The notes beneath the pieces were generated by a model. That model ran no database searches, had not been told where the DNA came from, and was given only the letters and a program-made list of their open reading frames with translations. A stretch of DNA of 64,000 bases from Stemphylium vesicarium (Eukaryota > Ascomycota > Dothideomycetes > Pleosporales > Pleosporaceae): contig QXCR01000047.1 of the NCBI GenBank assembly GCA_004380135.1, forward strand, positions 124,001-188,000. Direction: 5' to 3'. Positions 1-13,421 of this stretch are shown here, piece after piece; the first letter of the stretch is position 1; every line of letters begins with the position of its first letter. Position numbers and translations under genes: made by a program.

Positions 1-3000
1 TCGGGAAGACGCCGAAATTACTAGCTTCTGCTATGATGCTCGTTTCAAAATCCGACGTGGACAATTTCGGAAGGATGGCAAGTATGGCGACAAAAGCACA
101 AGCAGCAAGATCACCAAGGAATTTCCGATGCGGCAGTGTTACGCGAATGACTACATCTCAAAGTAGCATACATCCATGTACTACTGGTGCTTTGAAGCCG
201 TTTCTTTTTGCTTCGGTGTCCTAAAAGCCGACGAAGAAGAGATGTGCTTCACCGCTAGAGCTGTACGACCCCGCTGCACGCGGCTCCCATACCAAAAGCC
301 AAACGGAAGCCAAACCTACGCTTAGCTCATGGGTTTCCATTCCGTGGTTGCGAGAACGGACACCCATCCAGTGTGTGCTCCTACCCATCCCATTCCATTC
401 ACTCGGAATCATGAAACGGGGTCTCGAAAACAAATTGATTGCATAGGACGTACGGCTGTAACCGCCGTACGCCGCGATCTCTAGTCTAGAGCCAACGTGG
501 GACCAGTTTTGTGTCTGATCTCTCCCGATGTTGCGATCCAAGCCAGTGGATACAGCTGTCATATGATCAAGCAGATATCCTAGCCCAACCGTAGTGCCCC
601 GCCAAGCGGTGGATGGAGCCTACAGCTTGAATTCCCATTCGAATGTTTCAAGTAATCCCTGCGACATGCGCACTACAGATGTCATGACAGCGGTGTACGG
701 GTTTAGTGGTACGGTAGTCGATATCGTGGTATGGGACAACACTGGCGGGGTGGTAGACAGGTAAAGGAGCTGTGGCTGTTTACCCCCCTCGGTACCCGAA
801 AAAAGGCATCGCAGACGTGGCAGTCGAGGGCCATAGAGAAAGGATACCATGTTCCACTCATCTGGTAGACCCGATTCACGAATGGGACGGATATAAGCGA
901 CCGCATGCTCTACGCAAATCACTCTACGACGAAGACTAAGCAGCAGCCGCATACTCTGCTATATTGTTTCTCCAGACCCCACTGAGGAGGACCGAGTTCG
1001 GATGCAAGCACGCATCAACAGACAAAGAATGGTAACGTTTCTAAATTAGTGGCTAGACCCTGCAGGCAGAGGAGGCAGATGACAAAGTCCGGCCTCAGGG
1101 TCTAAGACATTGACTATTGTGGCACAGCCTCCCGGAAACGCGTCAAAAGATGTGAGACGCGACAGCCTGCGCGCTGTCCGGGTGAAGATGCCGAAGCGTG
1201 TGCCGGCATAGTCCATGTCTTTGGGAGCAGTGCACGGGTGAGATCATCTCTACACATTTTGTATTGTTACTTCGCGGGGTTTCAGACCATATGGTCGTCG
1301 AGCGCACGGACAAAGCTAGCTGTCGAGAGCGCTTGACATGGTGGAGAAGCTTGGAAAGCGGACATGGCGTTCGACGCCCGCTAAGACAGTGGCGCGAGCT
1401 GCGGAAGGGATGTGAGATACTGGCAAGGTATCACGGTGGGGATCGGTTACAGCACGGGCAGAAGCCAAGGATAGTCAACAGCGCCCTTGTTCGGCGGGGA
1501 GCGGGTCGCTTTGTGGAACAGATCGCCAACTCTCAAAAGTGTGTTTTTTGTCCATGCGGAATGGGGACTACTATCAGGAATGCGTCCCAGCGTTGTAAGT
1601 GGATGCTTGGGCCAAACGGCAGGAGAGAAACCCGGAGTCATGGAATCGCTTCGAGCATGCAGCTGAGTGGCTGTTCATAGGCCCGCGAAGACCGACGGAG
1701 GCGCTACGAGTAGACAACGCCGCCAGCTAGGGAGTGCTAAAGGAAAATGAAAAGCGCATGGAAGCTCGGCGATCAGCGTAGCTTTTTTAGAAAGACGGAG
1801 TAGTAGCGGGAATACGAGCAAAAACAGGCAGCAGAGTTGTGTCAAGTATCGAGCAGTAGGGGGTTTTGCGGTCCACAGCAATAAAGTTGGGCTTCCTTAT
1901 TCGGCTGTTGCGGCAAGCATGAGCGGCTTGACGACTGTTGTCACGGCCCTTGGAAGTCAGACGATACGGGTGGATTGATAGAATGAGAAAGGCAGATGCA
2001 TGACGACTGCGGCCGCCAATGCACGTCCCCAGGGTAGTCTGTCTTGGGGGGCGCTGCAGGCCCATGGATTGCTTGGAATCAATGATTCGACGGCAGCCTG
2101 CTGACACCCTTCGCCTTGCTGGGAGATGCTCAATCAGCAGATGAACGGGCTCTCACTGGTGGACATGGGGGGCGAACTGGTCGCGATGGCCTGCACCTCG
2201 TCGCCGTTTCGGTGCAGAATCGGCCATGATAGGCAGCTCTGATGACCAGGCCTCGCGTTCGCGCGAAGCTGAAGCAGAAGGCCCGGCGCGCTCGGGTGCT
2301 TGGCCAAGCTGTGGAGACGAATATCGAGAGAGATCCGAGCTAGCGGTTGCTATCTCGCAGCATGATGCGAGTAATCCTGTTCCGCTCCGTCGAAGAAGCA
2401 GCGGCATGAGCGCGTCCCCAGCAGAGAAAAAGCCACCGGCTCGTGCAGGGCCGCGGGAGAGCCACTTTTTATCACACTGCAGCGCCTCTAATGCCTGAAG
2501 CTTGTCGCCATCGTCATTGCGTATTATTTGCTCACTAGACGACGTCTTGCTCCGCCGTGCGGGCCGTCAGCTGCTGGGGTACAAGGGCATATCAGATTGG
2601 GTCTCGCTCATATTTCGTAATTCACCACATTCCCGAGTTCCAGAGGGCCGCTTCAGCACCACTTGGTCTTTGCTCCCGCTTCCCAGCACCAGCACCACAA
2701 ACAGCCTCTCCCACCGCCGGCCAGAATAGCCGCGTCCACCAACCACGCCAATCGCACGCATACATATCCAAGCACGGCTTCCTCCTCTCACACATATCGC
2801 CCGTCGCTGGTTAGACAGTAGCCAGCCTACCACTACCAACCCAAGGTTCGTTCCCCCCCGACCGTTCGTTTGCGAGCCAGCCAGCCAGCCAGCCAGCTGC
2901 TTCTGTCCTGCCCTGCCCTGCCTTGCCTTGCCCGGCCGCGCTGCTGCAAGTCACCCTTACAGCGGCTGCTCGCAGCCCAGACACACCTTGCGTTGCAGCC

Positions 3001-3589
3001 ATCTCACGTGGCGTCTTTACTCCACTGCCCGCTATTGTCCAGGGCACTGATCGCGCACCGCGACCGGCCTCAGCGCACTTTTCTTCTGCGCCATTACCTG
3101 AAGCTCAAACTTAACGCCCTGTTAGTATCTATCGATCAACACGCGCGGACCGTCGCCGTCACCAGCGCGCGCCTTTACATATTCCTCCGCGACCCTTGAT
3201 TGTACCACCCGTTCGTGCATCTGCCAGCATCGTCTCTTGCGCAAAATCCACGTTGCGTCGCTTGTCTGTGTCTTGATATCTGACCCTCTCTCCCTATCGT
3301 GCCCTGCGACCCGCCCACTTGCACGCACTTCAGCTGGTTTTGCGAAGCCGAACGCGCGCCATTCCCGGAGCCTTGGCCCCACCTGCACCCGCCGAACTTC
3401 AATCTTGGTTCGACCGCGTTCGACACACGACTCCCTCTCCACCACCCATCGACACATGATCGCCTGCCACAGCTGCCATCTCCCGTGCGCCCAGCCATAC
3501 TAACCCCCTCGCGCCGATTGGCCCCCCTCTGAGCTTCACGACGCTCGACGGAAGCTTCCCTCGAGCTCGGTCGCTCCTGCGCCGCCTGG
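1..3589. other. Gene-poor left flank
   Basis: I see no ORF here with recognisable family features. The longest open frames (for example 1198-1680 on the plus strand) have no domain, signal peptide or plausible splice extension. The right-hand 700 bases, upstream of RSC7, are pyrimidine-rich with short tandem repeats and probably hold that gene's promoter and 5' UTR. Confidence 0.5.
2875..2933. repeat. AGCC tetranucleotide run followed by CCTGC/CCTTG run
   Basis: Five AGCC units plus a partial sixth occupy 2875-2897. From about 2907 to 2933 there is a degenerate run of CCTGC and CCTTG units. Both lie in the pyrimidine-rich leader region upstream of RSC7. This is simple low-complexity DNA. Confidence 0.8.
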
Positions 3590-5757
3590 ATGTACTCAGT
3601 GCATGTGCAACACCCCATACAAATCATGTCAAATGGTGGCATTGGAAACGGCATCATGGATCCGTCCGGCACCATTGACCCGTCGCGTAAGTAGTCGCAC
3701 CTCACGTTAACTGGCTTGCGCGTCTGTTACATCCGACGCAGCCTCCCGCGAGTAGTTATTAACCATGGTTAGATGTCTTTACAGGCCCACCACAGCCCGT
3801 CGCACAGCAACAGCAGCAGCAACAATCGCGCGGCTTGAAGCGCAGTCGCTCGCCCGAGAACAGCTACGAGCTGCAGGGCGACGACACCCCAAACAACAAG
3901 CGCAGTCGTGGGCGCCCGTCCAAGACGACCGCCCGGCCCCCGTATGGCGGCTCACCAAACCGCGGCTCCCAGCCTCCGCAAACTCCCTCGCAGCACCCAG
4001 GCATTGCGCCGCCCGTGCAGACACCGCAATTGCAGACCACAGCCCTGCCCCAAGCTTCCCCGCCTCAAGCGTCGCCATCCGGCAAAGGGACACCTACCAA
4101 ACCCACAGTCATCAAAGCGCTGCCCACCGTGCGCGACCACACGACTGACCAGCTCAACGCCGAGGGCGACGAGTACATACCCCGCGAAATCGACGAGGCC
4201 GGAGAGCGAAAGGTTACGCAAACCGGCCACCCGCTTGATGGACGCGAATACCGCTGCCGTACCTTTTTCGTGCCCAACCGAGCTGATAAGCTCTTCATGC
4301 TCGCCACTGAATGTGCGCGTGTCCTAGGATACCGAGACTCGTACCTGCTCTTCAACAAGAACCGCTCCTTGTACAAGATCATCGCCACTCAAGCCGAGAA
4401 GGACGACTTGATCCACCAGGAAATCCTACCCTACTCATACCGGTCCAGGCAAATCGCCATTGTAACCGCGCGATCCATGTTCAGGCAGTTTGGCAGCAGA
4501 CTGATTGTCAACGGACGCCGTGTGCGCGACGACTACTGGGAGAGCAAGGCTAGGAAACAAGGCTTTACCGAGGAAGACGCTGCGGGGGAAAAGAGGCCGG
4601 GCGCTGCAAAGGCAAGAGAAGCTGCCGCAGCAGAGGCCAACCACGCTAGTGCCATGGCCTTTGCTCACCCCGGAGCATACACGGGCAATAACCAAGACTA
4701 CCTCGGTGCTGCCATGAACCCTCTGCAGCCATTTGGCGGTCTTAACCCCGCCCCAGGAAGCATGCCGACTACAACCCCCGATGCATACAGCCAGCGGCCC
4801 ACAGCTGACCTACAGCCCCGAGACTACAGTGGCGTTCAGCGCCCACGACACGAGATGCAGGGCGCCCCCTACCAGGACATGACAAGGCCAACACCATCAG
4901 GTGACATCCTGAACGCGGCCGCGCAGACTGCTGAAGTTAACAAGCAGTTGGAGCAGCAGCGCAAGCATCGCAAGGACTACCTCAACGACGTATGGTCACG
5001 ACCGCACGAGCCGCCTGTGCAGCCAAACCGACCTGGGACTGCCGAGGCAGAGCACGCACCGCAAGTCACGCAATCCGTTCAGTCCCCACGTATGCCTTCG
5101 ACCTCTGTGAGCATGCCAGGAAACCAGTATGGCATGCCAGCTCAGACGCCACAAAGACCAGGTCAGGCCATGAACGCTCAGGCTTACCGTCCGCAACCCA
5201 TGCCTCAGAACAACATGGTTCCTTCGCCCATGGCTCAGCAGCATACTCCACTCCGACCGGATCAGATGCATCGTCGTCCACCGAGCATCGGCATGCCCCA
5301 AGGCATGAACGCTTCAAGCATGGGTCCTGGAGGAATGCTTCCTGGTGTTCAGCAGAACCCTGGCCATGGATACCCCCCATCGCACATGTGGCAAGGCCCT
5401 CCGCAGCCTTCGCCGTTGTCTCAACAGCACAACATGCAACAGTACGCCCAGCGTCCTCCCCAGCAGTCACCGCTTCCGCAGCAATCTCAGATGCATGCGT
5501 CTCCGCAGCTTCATCACGCCCAAAGCAGTGCTTCCATGCATGGTACGCCAGTGCAGCAGTACCAGACCATGGGCGCCATGGGAGCCTCTATGCCTGGCGG
5601 GGACCCTGGGTATCAAGCCATGGGCCAAAACCCATACCAGCCTAGCCCGAGTCCTCACCAGTTCATGCAACATCAGAGCGCTGCAGCTCAACAACCCGGT
5701 ATGCCTGGCTGGGCACCACCGCAGACTCCGCAACAAGGAGGATGGTCATCTTACTAG
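3590..5757 (+). CDS. RSC7: RSC7/Swp82 family chromatin-remodelling subunit
   Basis: Predicted subunit of the RSC/SWI-SNF nucleosome-remodelling complex in the nucleus (Rsc7/Npl6, Swp82 family). Exons are 3590-3686 and 3785-5757, giving 689 residues. The 98-nt intron runs from GTAAGT to TTTACAG and joins a DPS-R-PPQPV reading frame followed by a run of glutamines. The N-terminus is basic and S/P-rich (KRSRSPE). The family core at about residues 160-275 contains GREYRCRTF, LFMLATECARVLGYRDSY, LFNKNRSLYKI and FGSRLIVNGRRVRDDYWE, which are near-invariant blocks. The C-terminal half is disordered and rich in Q, P, M and H, as in filamentous fungal homologues. In-frame ATGs at 3626 and 3656 are alternative starts. 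The family call is firm; the exact start is less so. Confidence 0.9.
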
Positions 5758-8045
5758 GAGGAACTAACTCTTCGCTTAACTTCTTAAGCGCGATGCAGGA
5801 CCCCATCGAATCGAGGCATCGACTCCTAGCCGGACATCGCCTCCGGGCCCACCAGAATAGCTCTGGACCGGTATGAGTTCGAACTCTGAGCGTTCAGAGG
5901 CCAGATTCACGCCAAGAGCTAGCCGCGACAGACTACCCCTACTGTTTGCTTTTCGTCTCGTCTTGTACACTACGCTTATTCCATCCTGTGCTCCACTCCG
6001 GTCCTCGACTCATCGGCAACAATGAAATTACGACCCATGAGACGGTGACGAACCCGCTAAGCAACGAAGACGACACGAAAGCATGATTGATCGGGCGGCA
6101 TGGGGAGTCATCTCTTTCATTTCGAGCTCGGCTCTAATTCTCATTCTGCGGCTTCAGTACGCACATTGCATTCATCGACCATATTTCTAGGTCCGTTTGC
6201 TCCGTTATGTTTGGCACTGGATGGACAACCCCAGTTCTTTGCGGTTTGATAGTATTTGCATGGGTTCGCGGATGAGACAGACGATCAGATACTCTCCAAG
6301 AGTTTTCTACCTTGCATCGTTGGTGGCGCCGCTTCGGGTCAGATTGGTACTTTTCTTTCTTCGCAATCATTTCCTAGTCTCGACAGCCCCCTTGTATCCG
6401 TCTCATTAGTGGTGGTTTAGTTATAGCTTTGCACAAGATTCCCCCAGATTCCCCGCACCTTGTTTCGCGTGTTTGTACTGCTTTACAGTTCTATGCATCA
6501 TTGTATATTGGAGGAACACGCACTATGCTTTCGCATGAGATGGTGTTGAGGATATTGAAGGAACATGTAGACAGGCACTACTCAGGGTTCGCAACGCATG
6601 GCAGAAGTCACTCTCCATGCTTCCCTTAATAATAATATCACCTCATTTGCGGAATGTGAACCTACGCTTCACCACTTTGAACACGGGTCTGTACTCCTAT
6701 GTGACTAGCCAAACAAATTATGGGAACCGGACAGGGTCTGCAAACGTGGAAAGTGGCGACCAGGCGGTGACCTTGTCTCACAACCTGCACCCCGGAATAT
6801 GTCAGTCTTGCCATGCACCTACCGACTTTTCATTGATCTACACCGATAACAGTTGATCAGCATAAGCACAGTGCCACGACAGATCATCACTGCAGTCCAA
6901 GCAACCTGCATTCAAGCATCAAGAGAGCGAGCATGGTACATGGGCTCTGCCACGGATCGTGGAACAGGTTCGGATGCGGGAACGAACGGGTGGCCGCTCA
7001 GACCAAGACACCCATGCATCATCGATTTGCGCAAAGGGCTCGGCTATCTGACATGCAAGCTCGCATTTCACCCAGAACCTTAACAGCGCTTTGGCCTTTG
7101 CTGGCGACTCAGACTTGCCACTGGGATACCGGTCTCTTGATTCAACATCATTGGCCATTTCGCGCCTAAGAAAAGGAAGTTGACGACGTCGGCATTCCAC
7201 CTATCGGATCTACTCCGGCGCTATTGTCGATGAGCGACGGCACGCCTGTGTACGTGCATTGCCTACCTCGCGCGTGCGGCTCAACGTGTTCTGGGGCTAC
7301 CTCAGATGCGTCGAGCGGATTTTGCTTTTTTGCATCAGACAGACGAGTATCGGGCGAATCACAAAGCCCATGCGAAGCTACCCGGCCGTTGCCAATGCCG
7401 CCCATCTCTCCTCACGTTCACTCGCCGCGCCATCTGCTCGTCCTCGTTACTTTTTGGCCTTAGCACATGTTTCTTTTGCGTTACGGAGCGGGGCGCCGTG
7501 CGAATCGCTGCTGATGGGTTAGCGAGCGTAGCGTGAGTAGCATCGTCGCTGGTCGGTGTAAGCAAAGCGGAGCAGCGGAGCAGAGAAGCCTCTTTTGTGA
7601 ATAGATTGCGTCTTTCACTTTCGTGTCGGTAGATGGAGACTCGCGATATCACGAGATTACACACTACTCTAGTTGATTTTCTTAACGTGTATTTCGGAGA
7701 AGCTTGGTTTCCCTTTGGCGGAAAGGGGTCCTGCGTCCCTCCCTCCTTCCCTCTCTCCGCATCGTGGCCTTCCCGTCTATGCGCCGGTTCCTACTCAACC
7801 ACGAGGCACCATCAAGGAGTAGGCCTGTTGGGACGCCTGCCGCCAGCATTGGTGGCATAGGTGTAAACTCTTGGCCATTGGTTTGGCGTACATGCTACTT
7901 TCGCTTTCCGGCCTCGGGTCCGAGGCTCGATGTCTGGTATGGGGATACGTAAGGTGGCTGAACCCTCTCCAAAGCGACCATTCCCAATCTCCCCATTCTG
8001 CATGAAAATGCAATTATCGTTCATGTGGGTAGCATGGTTGCTCCC

Positions 8046-8076
8046 TTTCTCTCTCTCTCTCTCTCTTTCTCTCTCC
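8046..8076. repeat. CT-rich microsatellite
   Basis: About 31 nt of almost pure CT dinucleotide, interrupted by TTT. It lies within non-coding DNA and has no associated gene. Confidence 0.85.
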
Positions 8077-10862
8077 ATACAGGCTCGTTGTGCAAGCGCC
8101 CGAGCGCTGTGTATGGCTGGGAAGAGATTCCGTATGCACGACACAACCAGCATCAGCAATCTAGATTGTGCCAGATTTTACCCGCTCCAAAAGGATCACT
8201 ATGGCATTTTCCCTGGCTGATAATGGCAATGTTGCGAATAAGGCAAGGTTGCAAAAGGTAACGCAGACGCATGCAGGTGAGTCACGCCGCCGTTGTTGAG
8301 GCTAAGAGGTAACTAGCTCTGGGTTCAAGGATCAGCGAACCTGTTGGTTTGTGTTAGCCCTTTGGACGGAGTTTACTCTTCTCGGAACGGCCCAGTAGCT
8401 GTACCATTGGCTCGATCACTGCGTATTTGGTATCTTTTTTTCCCGCCGACGATTAGCCATGCGTGCGTATAGTAGGTAAAAACGCCATGTTGAGGCCCGC
8501 TTGACCCGTGCGAGGTCGTCGTCGCCGACAACAACAAATTGTCCTGTCGTCATCGGTGACTGGTTGGACAATCGGTAATTCCGCAATTTATTGTCGGATA
8601 GGTACGTACTCCACTGTGGCTGTCGGGCACGTGCTGCATCTCAATTTGGGATCTAGATGGGGAGATCTGACCTATCCACAAAAGCTCGGGGTTTCTCTTA
8701 CGCCATCAGCGAAACGTGGTGATGTTGTTTTTTTTCTTTATTTCCGTGTCGAACGGAATTGTGGTCCTTGACGGATACGTCGATGATTGCTCATCGCCGT
8801 TGTTTCTTTTCTCACCGTTCGCATCAGCTTAGGTGCTCTGACGAGCTCATGGTCTGCAGGGTTGGCAAATCGCGAGTCTGGTCAAAATCGACCAGGTGTT
8901 TGGATCACGTTAACACGGACTACACTTGACCTCCATGGAAGTAATTCCTCGACAGCCGGTGTTTGAGGGTATTCAGGCATGCGTTTCTTTTGACTTTCTT
9001 TGCTGATTGAGTGCTGCGTGCAGTCCCTTCCCGCCGTGGCTGCCCCCCAGACCAGATACAGAACCCCCAACCTCTCCATGCTGCTCTGTGCGGCCACATG
9101 GTGATTGTCAAAATAACTTCTCACGCTTCACCCTGGAAACATCGACCACCACGTGGACAATTCTCAGTCTGGCTTCATTCATCTCGCCTTGACCAAAAGT
9201 AGCCGTGAATCTCTGACTTGCGGTCATCCAAACTCGATAAACTTTCTCGATCTTTGCAATATTGAGGTGGGAAAAGAAAGAATACAGCCAAGCGCGTGGT
9301 TCGTCCCACCAGCTGTTTGTGCAATCACGGCAACATTGTCCTGGTACCTGGGTATGGCGGTACCTGCATGGAAAACAGACCACGGCCTTTTCGCAACGGT
9401 AGTCGGGACTGTGGAAGCGTACCATGGATTCCCAAATCTCCTTGAACCATCAAAATAGCTCCGAAGATGAGGCCGTGACCGTGTCAGCGAAGGAGTCTGG
9501 TACTAACCGCTGAGGATCAACATCCGCAATGCTGGCAGCCGGTGCGTGTACCCGGGCTCTCCGGATGAGGCTGAAAGTACTTTCTTCTGAACACCATGAT
9601 GCATCCTAATCTGGAAAGAAAGTCTAGGCGTGAAACAGTACTATAGAAGCCATCTACACTGTCGGTCAGTTCTAGAAAAATACTCGCCCGTAAGGCGGAT
9701 AAGAAATTCTGACAAGCCACAATAGAATGAAGATCAAAGGCGATGTGCGTGTGGATGGGTGGGTAGGAAACTTGATCTCCATCTCCAGATCTCCACTCCA
9801 CGCATATCTGGTCGCCCACCATGCCACATGGTAAGGCTGATCGACGTGGCCACTGCACATGTCCAGCCACTCTATGCCAGTACATACGGAACTCTTCTGG
9901 AAACAGCCGGAGGAGGGGGGCGGGGAAACCGGCTTACCAATCTTCATTCCCACCACAAGATGCAGGAACAAGACAACACAATCACTACATATCATGCATG
10001 CACATGCTGGAAATCAAATCCCATCGAATCAAAAGTTCTGGCCAAGTAACTCGGTTCAATCACACAAACTTCTCCTGAGATGGACTCTGCAGTGTTTCCT
10101 ATAGTCTTTCTATCCTCTTCTACCTCTTCTACGGGAATCTTGCAGCTTCTTGGGGAGTGAATTGTATACTAATGCACAACAATATATGCTAGAGACGCAG
10201 GAATAGCAACCGGAAAGTCACTAATGCAGTTGTTTCCTTACGTCTCGGGGTGCCTCTCGTGCGAACACGTCCAAATGCGGTTTCGCACATGAATTTAGGC
10301 GTAACTGTTGTTCCTGGAGGTGTGGATGGTAGCGAAAGGGGTGCATATGGATATGGCGGTGGTGGGGAGGTGTGGTCCCAAGTCTGCTGTTGTGGTTTGT
10401 GGTTGAGGTGAAGCAGTTATCGAGTCAGACTTGGTTTGTGGGTAGAAAGAAAAGTGGTTTGAGACGTAGCTGTTGAGAGCGTGAGGGTGAGTGATTGTTC
10501 ATTATAGAGTATTCCTCATTTCTATTACTTTTCGTGCTCATGTCACTGTCTATGAGTTGGAACCACATCTTCCTTCAACTAAACATCTTCGCACCATCTG
10601 TGTACCATATAGTGCCTAAAAGAGCCACCAACCCAGGGCCCTATATGGATTCCCAAACTGGACTTTAAGAATCAGAATGCTGCAGCGCTCGGATCCAAGT
10701 CGCGACTCCTTTGATATACGCCGCTTCTCTGCCTCTGACGCCTTCTACATGTTTACTAGTGCTGCGATTGATCGACGCGATGTTCATTGTGAATGGTAAC
10801 GCATGCAGACGAAAGGGATGTGGTTGCATCATGGGGCCTCACTCCTTGTGCGGAAAATGTGA

Positions 10863-10956
10863 GGTCACGAGACTTCATCAAGTCACAGGAACTCACAAGA
10901 TATCCCCATGCATGAGAACACGTGTCCACGGGTGGAAGATGTGAGGTCTCGTGACC
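10863..10956. repeat. Inverted repeat, 11-bp arms
   Basis: GGTCACGAGAC at 10863-10873 is matched by its exact reverse complement GTCTCGTGACC at 10946-10956, with about 72 nt between them. Flanking GTGAG and CTTGTG words also recur nearby, so the element is larger but imperfect. No ORF or known mobile element is attached. Confidence 0.6.
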
Positions 10957-11621
10957 CCACTTCTTGTGAAGCAGACCGCATAGCGCAAAACACAAACCAG
11001 CGCAGCAGGAGCATTGCATCCACCAACCTCGACGCTGCGTACTTGGATAAACGTCCTACCCGCTCCATCCATACCATAACACCAATCCCCCAACGTGTTC
11101 AACCGCGTGATCGCCCCAAATCCAGCTCTCATATCAATGCATGCAACGTTCCCACCTCATCTCAAACCATGTACCCAGACAGTTTCCTAGTGGAGGCGTC
11201 ATACATTTGGTTCAAAAGAACCGAACTTCTCTTTCTCCTCTTTGTTATCTTTACCCCAGATCACGGCATCTTCCATAAAGGATAGGGCGGGAAGGCAGTA
11301 AAATCAACAACGTTGTAAAAGAGACTTTTCAAGGTTGATTGATTCAAGTTGGAACAAACAAGGAATATGCCTGTGGGATCGAAGTCTCGTGATGGAGAGT
11401 TTTGGAGAAAATCACAAGACGAGGGAAAAGCGGGGTAGGAGATCAATAAAGGTGGAGAGATATTCTGGGTAGTTGTTATACTGTATGACGCGTTGAATCG
11501 GGGGATACGCCAACATGTGCCAGTGATAACACTCGATCATCGATCTCGTCCGACGGGAAGAAAGAACTTACACACGCGCCTATTGTTGCCCAAAAATGAC
11601 TACTCTACTTTCCAACCGAGG

Positions 11622-13182
11622 TTACCTGACCGGCAGCTCGGTCTTGGATTCGAAGCTGTAACGAAGCCATTCACCAACAGCCCTCAGACTCTCCCACCGT
11701 ACGCTCTCATCTGCCTCTTGCATCAGCTCCATGACCCTGCCCTTGAGACCCAGCTTCTCAAGCTGTTGTCGCTTTTCCGGTACTTCTTTAACTAGGCATG
11801 CGACGTCGTTGCATCCAATTGCCAATACCTGCTTGTCGTTGTCCCAGTTCTTAGATAGAATCTCAGCAAGCTTCTTAGGTAGTTCGCCCTTGTTCTCTTC
11901 CAAGATGCGACGTGCGTTGTCCCGCCAAAAGGTAGGGTTGCGATGGGGTGGAGACCAACGAAGGTGACCGGACTGGAGCTCCGCAGCGTATTCGTCAAAG
12001 GTGGTTTGCGTCTTAGTGTACTCGTCAAGCAGTTCATTCAGAGCTTGCAGATCCTCAAGCGCATCTTCGTCGGTCAGATGGCGTGACTTTAGGCTTGTAA
12101 GGAGGGAAGGCAGGCGAGCGAGAACTGCGGTGGGAAGCAAGGTCTGACGGTTCGCGGTTAAGAGGTTGACGAGCGTCGAAAGGAGGAGGCGTGTAGTCTT
12201 TTCCTTGGGTGAGACCTTGAGAAGCTGCGTGTAAAGAATGACGACATCATGTTCCCTGTGACTATTAGCGAGTGCATATGCAGCTGGGGGGATACAACGC
12301 ACTCCTGAAGTCCCTCTCCAACAAGCTCGCCTTCAAAGCTGAGCTGCCAAATGACGAGAAGCACGTGGTAGAGGAGTTGGAGGCCAACACCACCTGAGAT
12401 GCCACCGTCTGCTGTGCTACGGATGCTGGCGCCACCGCTATAGAGGGTCGAATCCGTGTCCTTGGCTGATCCAGCAGCCGCGCGCAGAATGTCAAAGAGA
12501 GGGCTCAGCGTCTCTTTCCTGTGCTTCCAGAAGATATGCCTTGATCGCTCGCTCCGCAATACAGCAGAATATTCCCGCACGGCGATGTCTTGCAGGCCGG
12601 CGTCGGAGGCCTTTGCAAGTGTAGAGAGGTAGGTGAAGAGCTGGGCCAGAGCTTCGTCGAGCTGGGGGCTGCTCTTGGAGGTTTGAGTGACGGCATGCGA
12701 CAGTAGGCCAGAGAGAACCGAAGAGGTGAGCAGCGGCACGGGGTCTTCGTTGTTAGATGAAGCCTTCAGAAGCGGCAGGAATGGCTTGTAGGGCGCCGGG
12801 TGCTGGACAAGAGCTGATGTAAGTGCGGGGATATCTGCAGGCATGAGCTTCACATGGCACACAGAGACATGGCAGTGTTCCTACCATCGATCATGTCACC
12901 GAGGAGAACCAGCATGTAGTGGATGATATCCTGGCGCTTGGCTGCCGCCTCGAAGATGCTTTGCGACCCATTTCCGCCCACTAGCAGAATCACGAAGCTA
13001 TTCAAGTCGGCCTCTATCGTCTGCTTGCGCTGCTCCTTGCGCACTTTGTCAATCGACTTGATCTTCTTCAGGTCCTCGTCGGTGATGGTCTTGGCCCGCA
13101 CTGCGCCTTCCCATGAGATGGGCCGGGCACGAATGTTGTTCTGGATCGAGGTGAGGTACGTCGGCGGGTCGAGCGAAGACAT
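11622..13182 (-). CDS. VMA13: V-type proton ATPase subunit H
   Basis: Regulatory subunit of the V1 sector of the vacuolar proton pump, which couples ATP hydrolysis to organelle acidification. Three exons on the minus strand, 13182-12885, 12834-12303 and 12255-11622, encode 487 residues, close to the usual length. The introns are 50 and 47 nt with donors GTAGGA and GTGCGT, and each restores the frame (GDMID-DIPALTS and EGLQE-EHDVV). The protein is HEAT/armadillo-like. The C-terminal domain holds the family signatures RHLTDEDALEDLQALNELL, WSPPHRNPTFWRDNARRI and DVACLVKEVPE. The start MSSLDPPTYL was chosen because it follows the DIS3 promoter gap and fits the family N-terminus; a longer open frame reaching 13299 lacks conservation. 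Divergent from DIS3. Confidence 0.95.
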
Positions 13183-13421
13183 GGTGGGCGTCCTGGTATG
13201 TGACAGCAGCAGTGGGGCGATGGGATAGCGGCGTCGGTGCCTGGGGTCGCGATGCTGGAGCTCTGAAGTTGGGGAGCTGTTGCTATGAGGGCCCACCAAG
13301 CTCCGTCATCTGGCGTGGAGCTAGCTTGAGCATGGCCCACATTGCGCATCTTGGCATCAATCTTTCGCAAACACCATCACTCAACTGTCCGAGACCACCA
13401 CGCGCCCTCACCTGCGCGAAC
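13183..13421. promoter_or_regulatory. Shared divergent promoter VMA13/DIS3
   Basis: Only 239 bp separate the two start codons, so both promoters and 5' UTRs must share this segment. I could not identify a TATA box or a specific factor site with confidence. Call by position only. Confidence 0.6.

Larger units (their letters stand above)
5758..11621. other. 5.9-kb gene-free stretch
   Basis: Between the RSC7 stop and the VMA13 stop I find only short open frames with no family resemblance on either strand. It holds a CT-rich microsatellite near 8046-8076 and an 11-bp inverted repeat near 10863-10956. The RSC7 and VMA13 3' UTRs must lie at its edges. Base composition looks like the surroundings, with no obvious AT-rich decay. 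Confidence 0.5.

Noticed and set aside
1198..1680. 160-codon open frame on the plus strand
   Set aside because: No domain, signal peptide, exon partner or conservation signal; the codon pattern looks random.
4992..5645. 217-codon plus-strand open frame within RSC7
   Set aside because: Alternate frame of the Q/P/M-rich RSC7 tail; the RSC7 frame is the conserved one.
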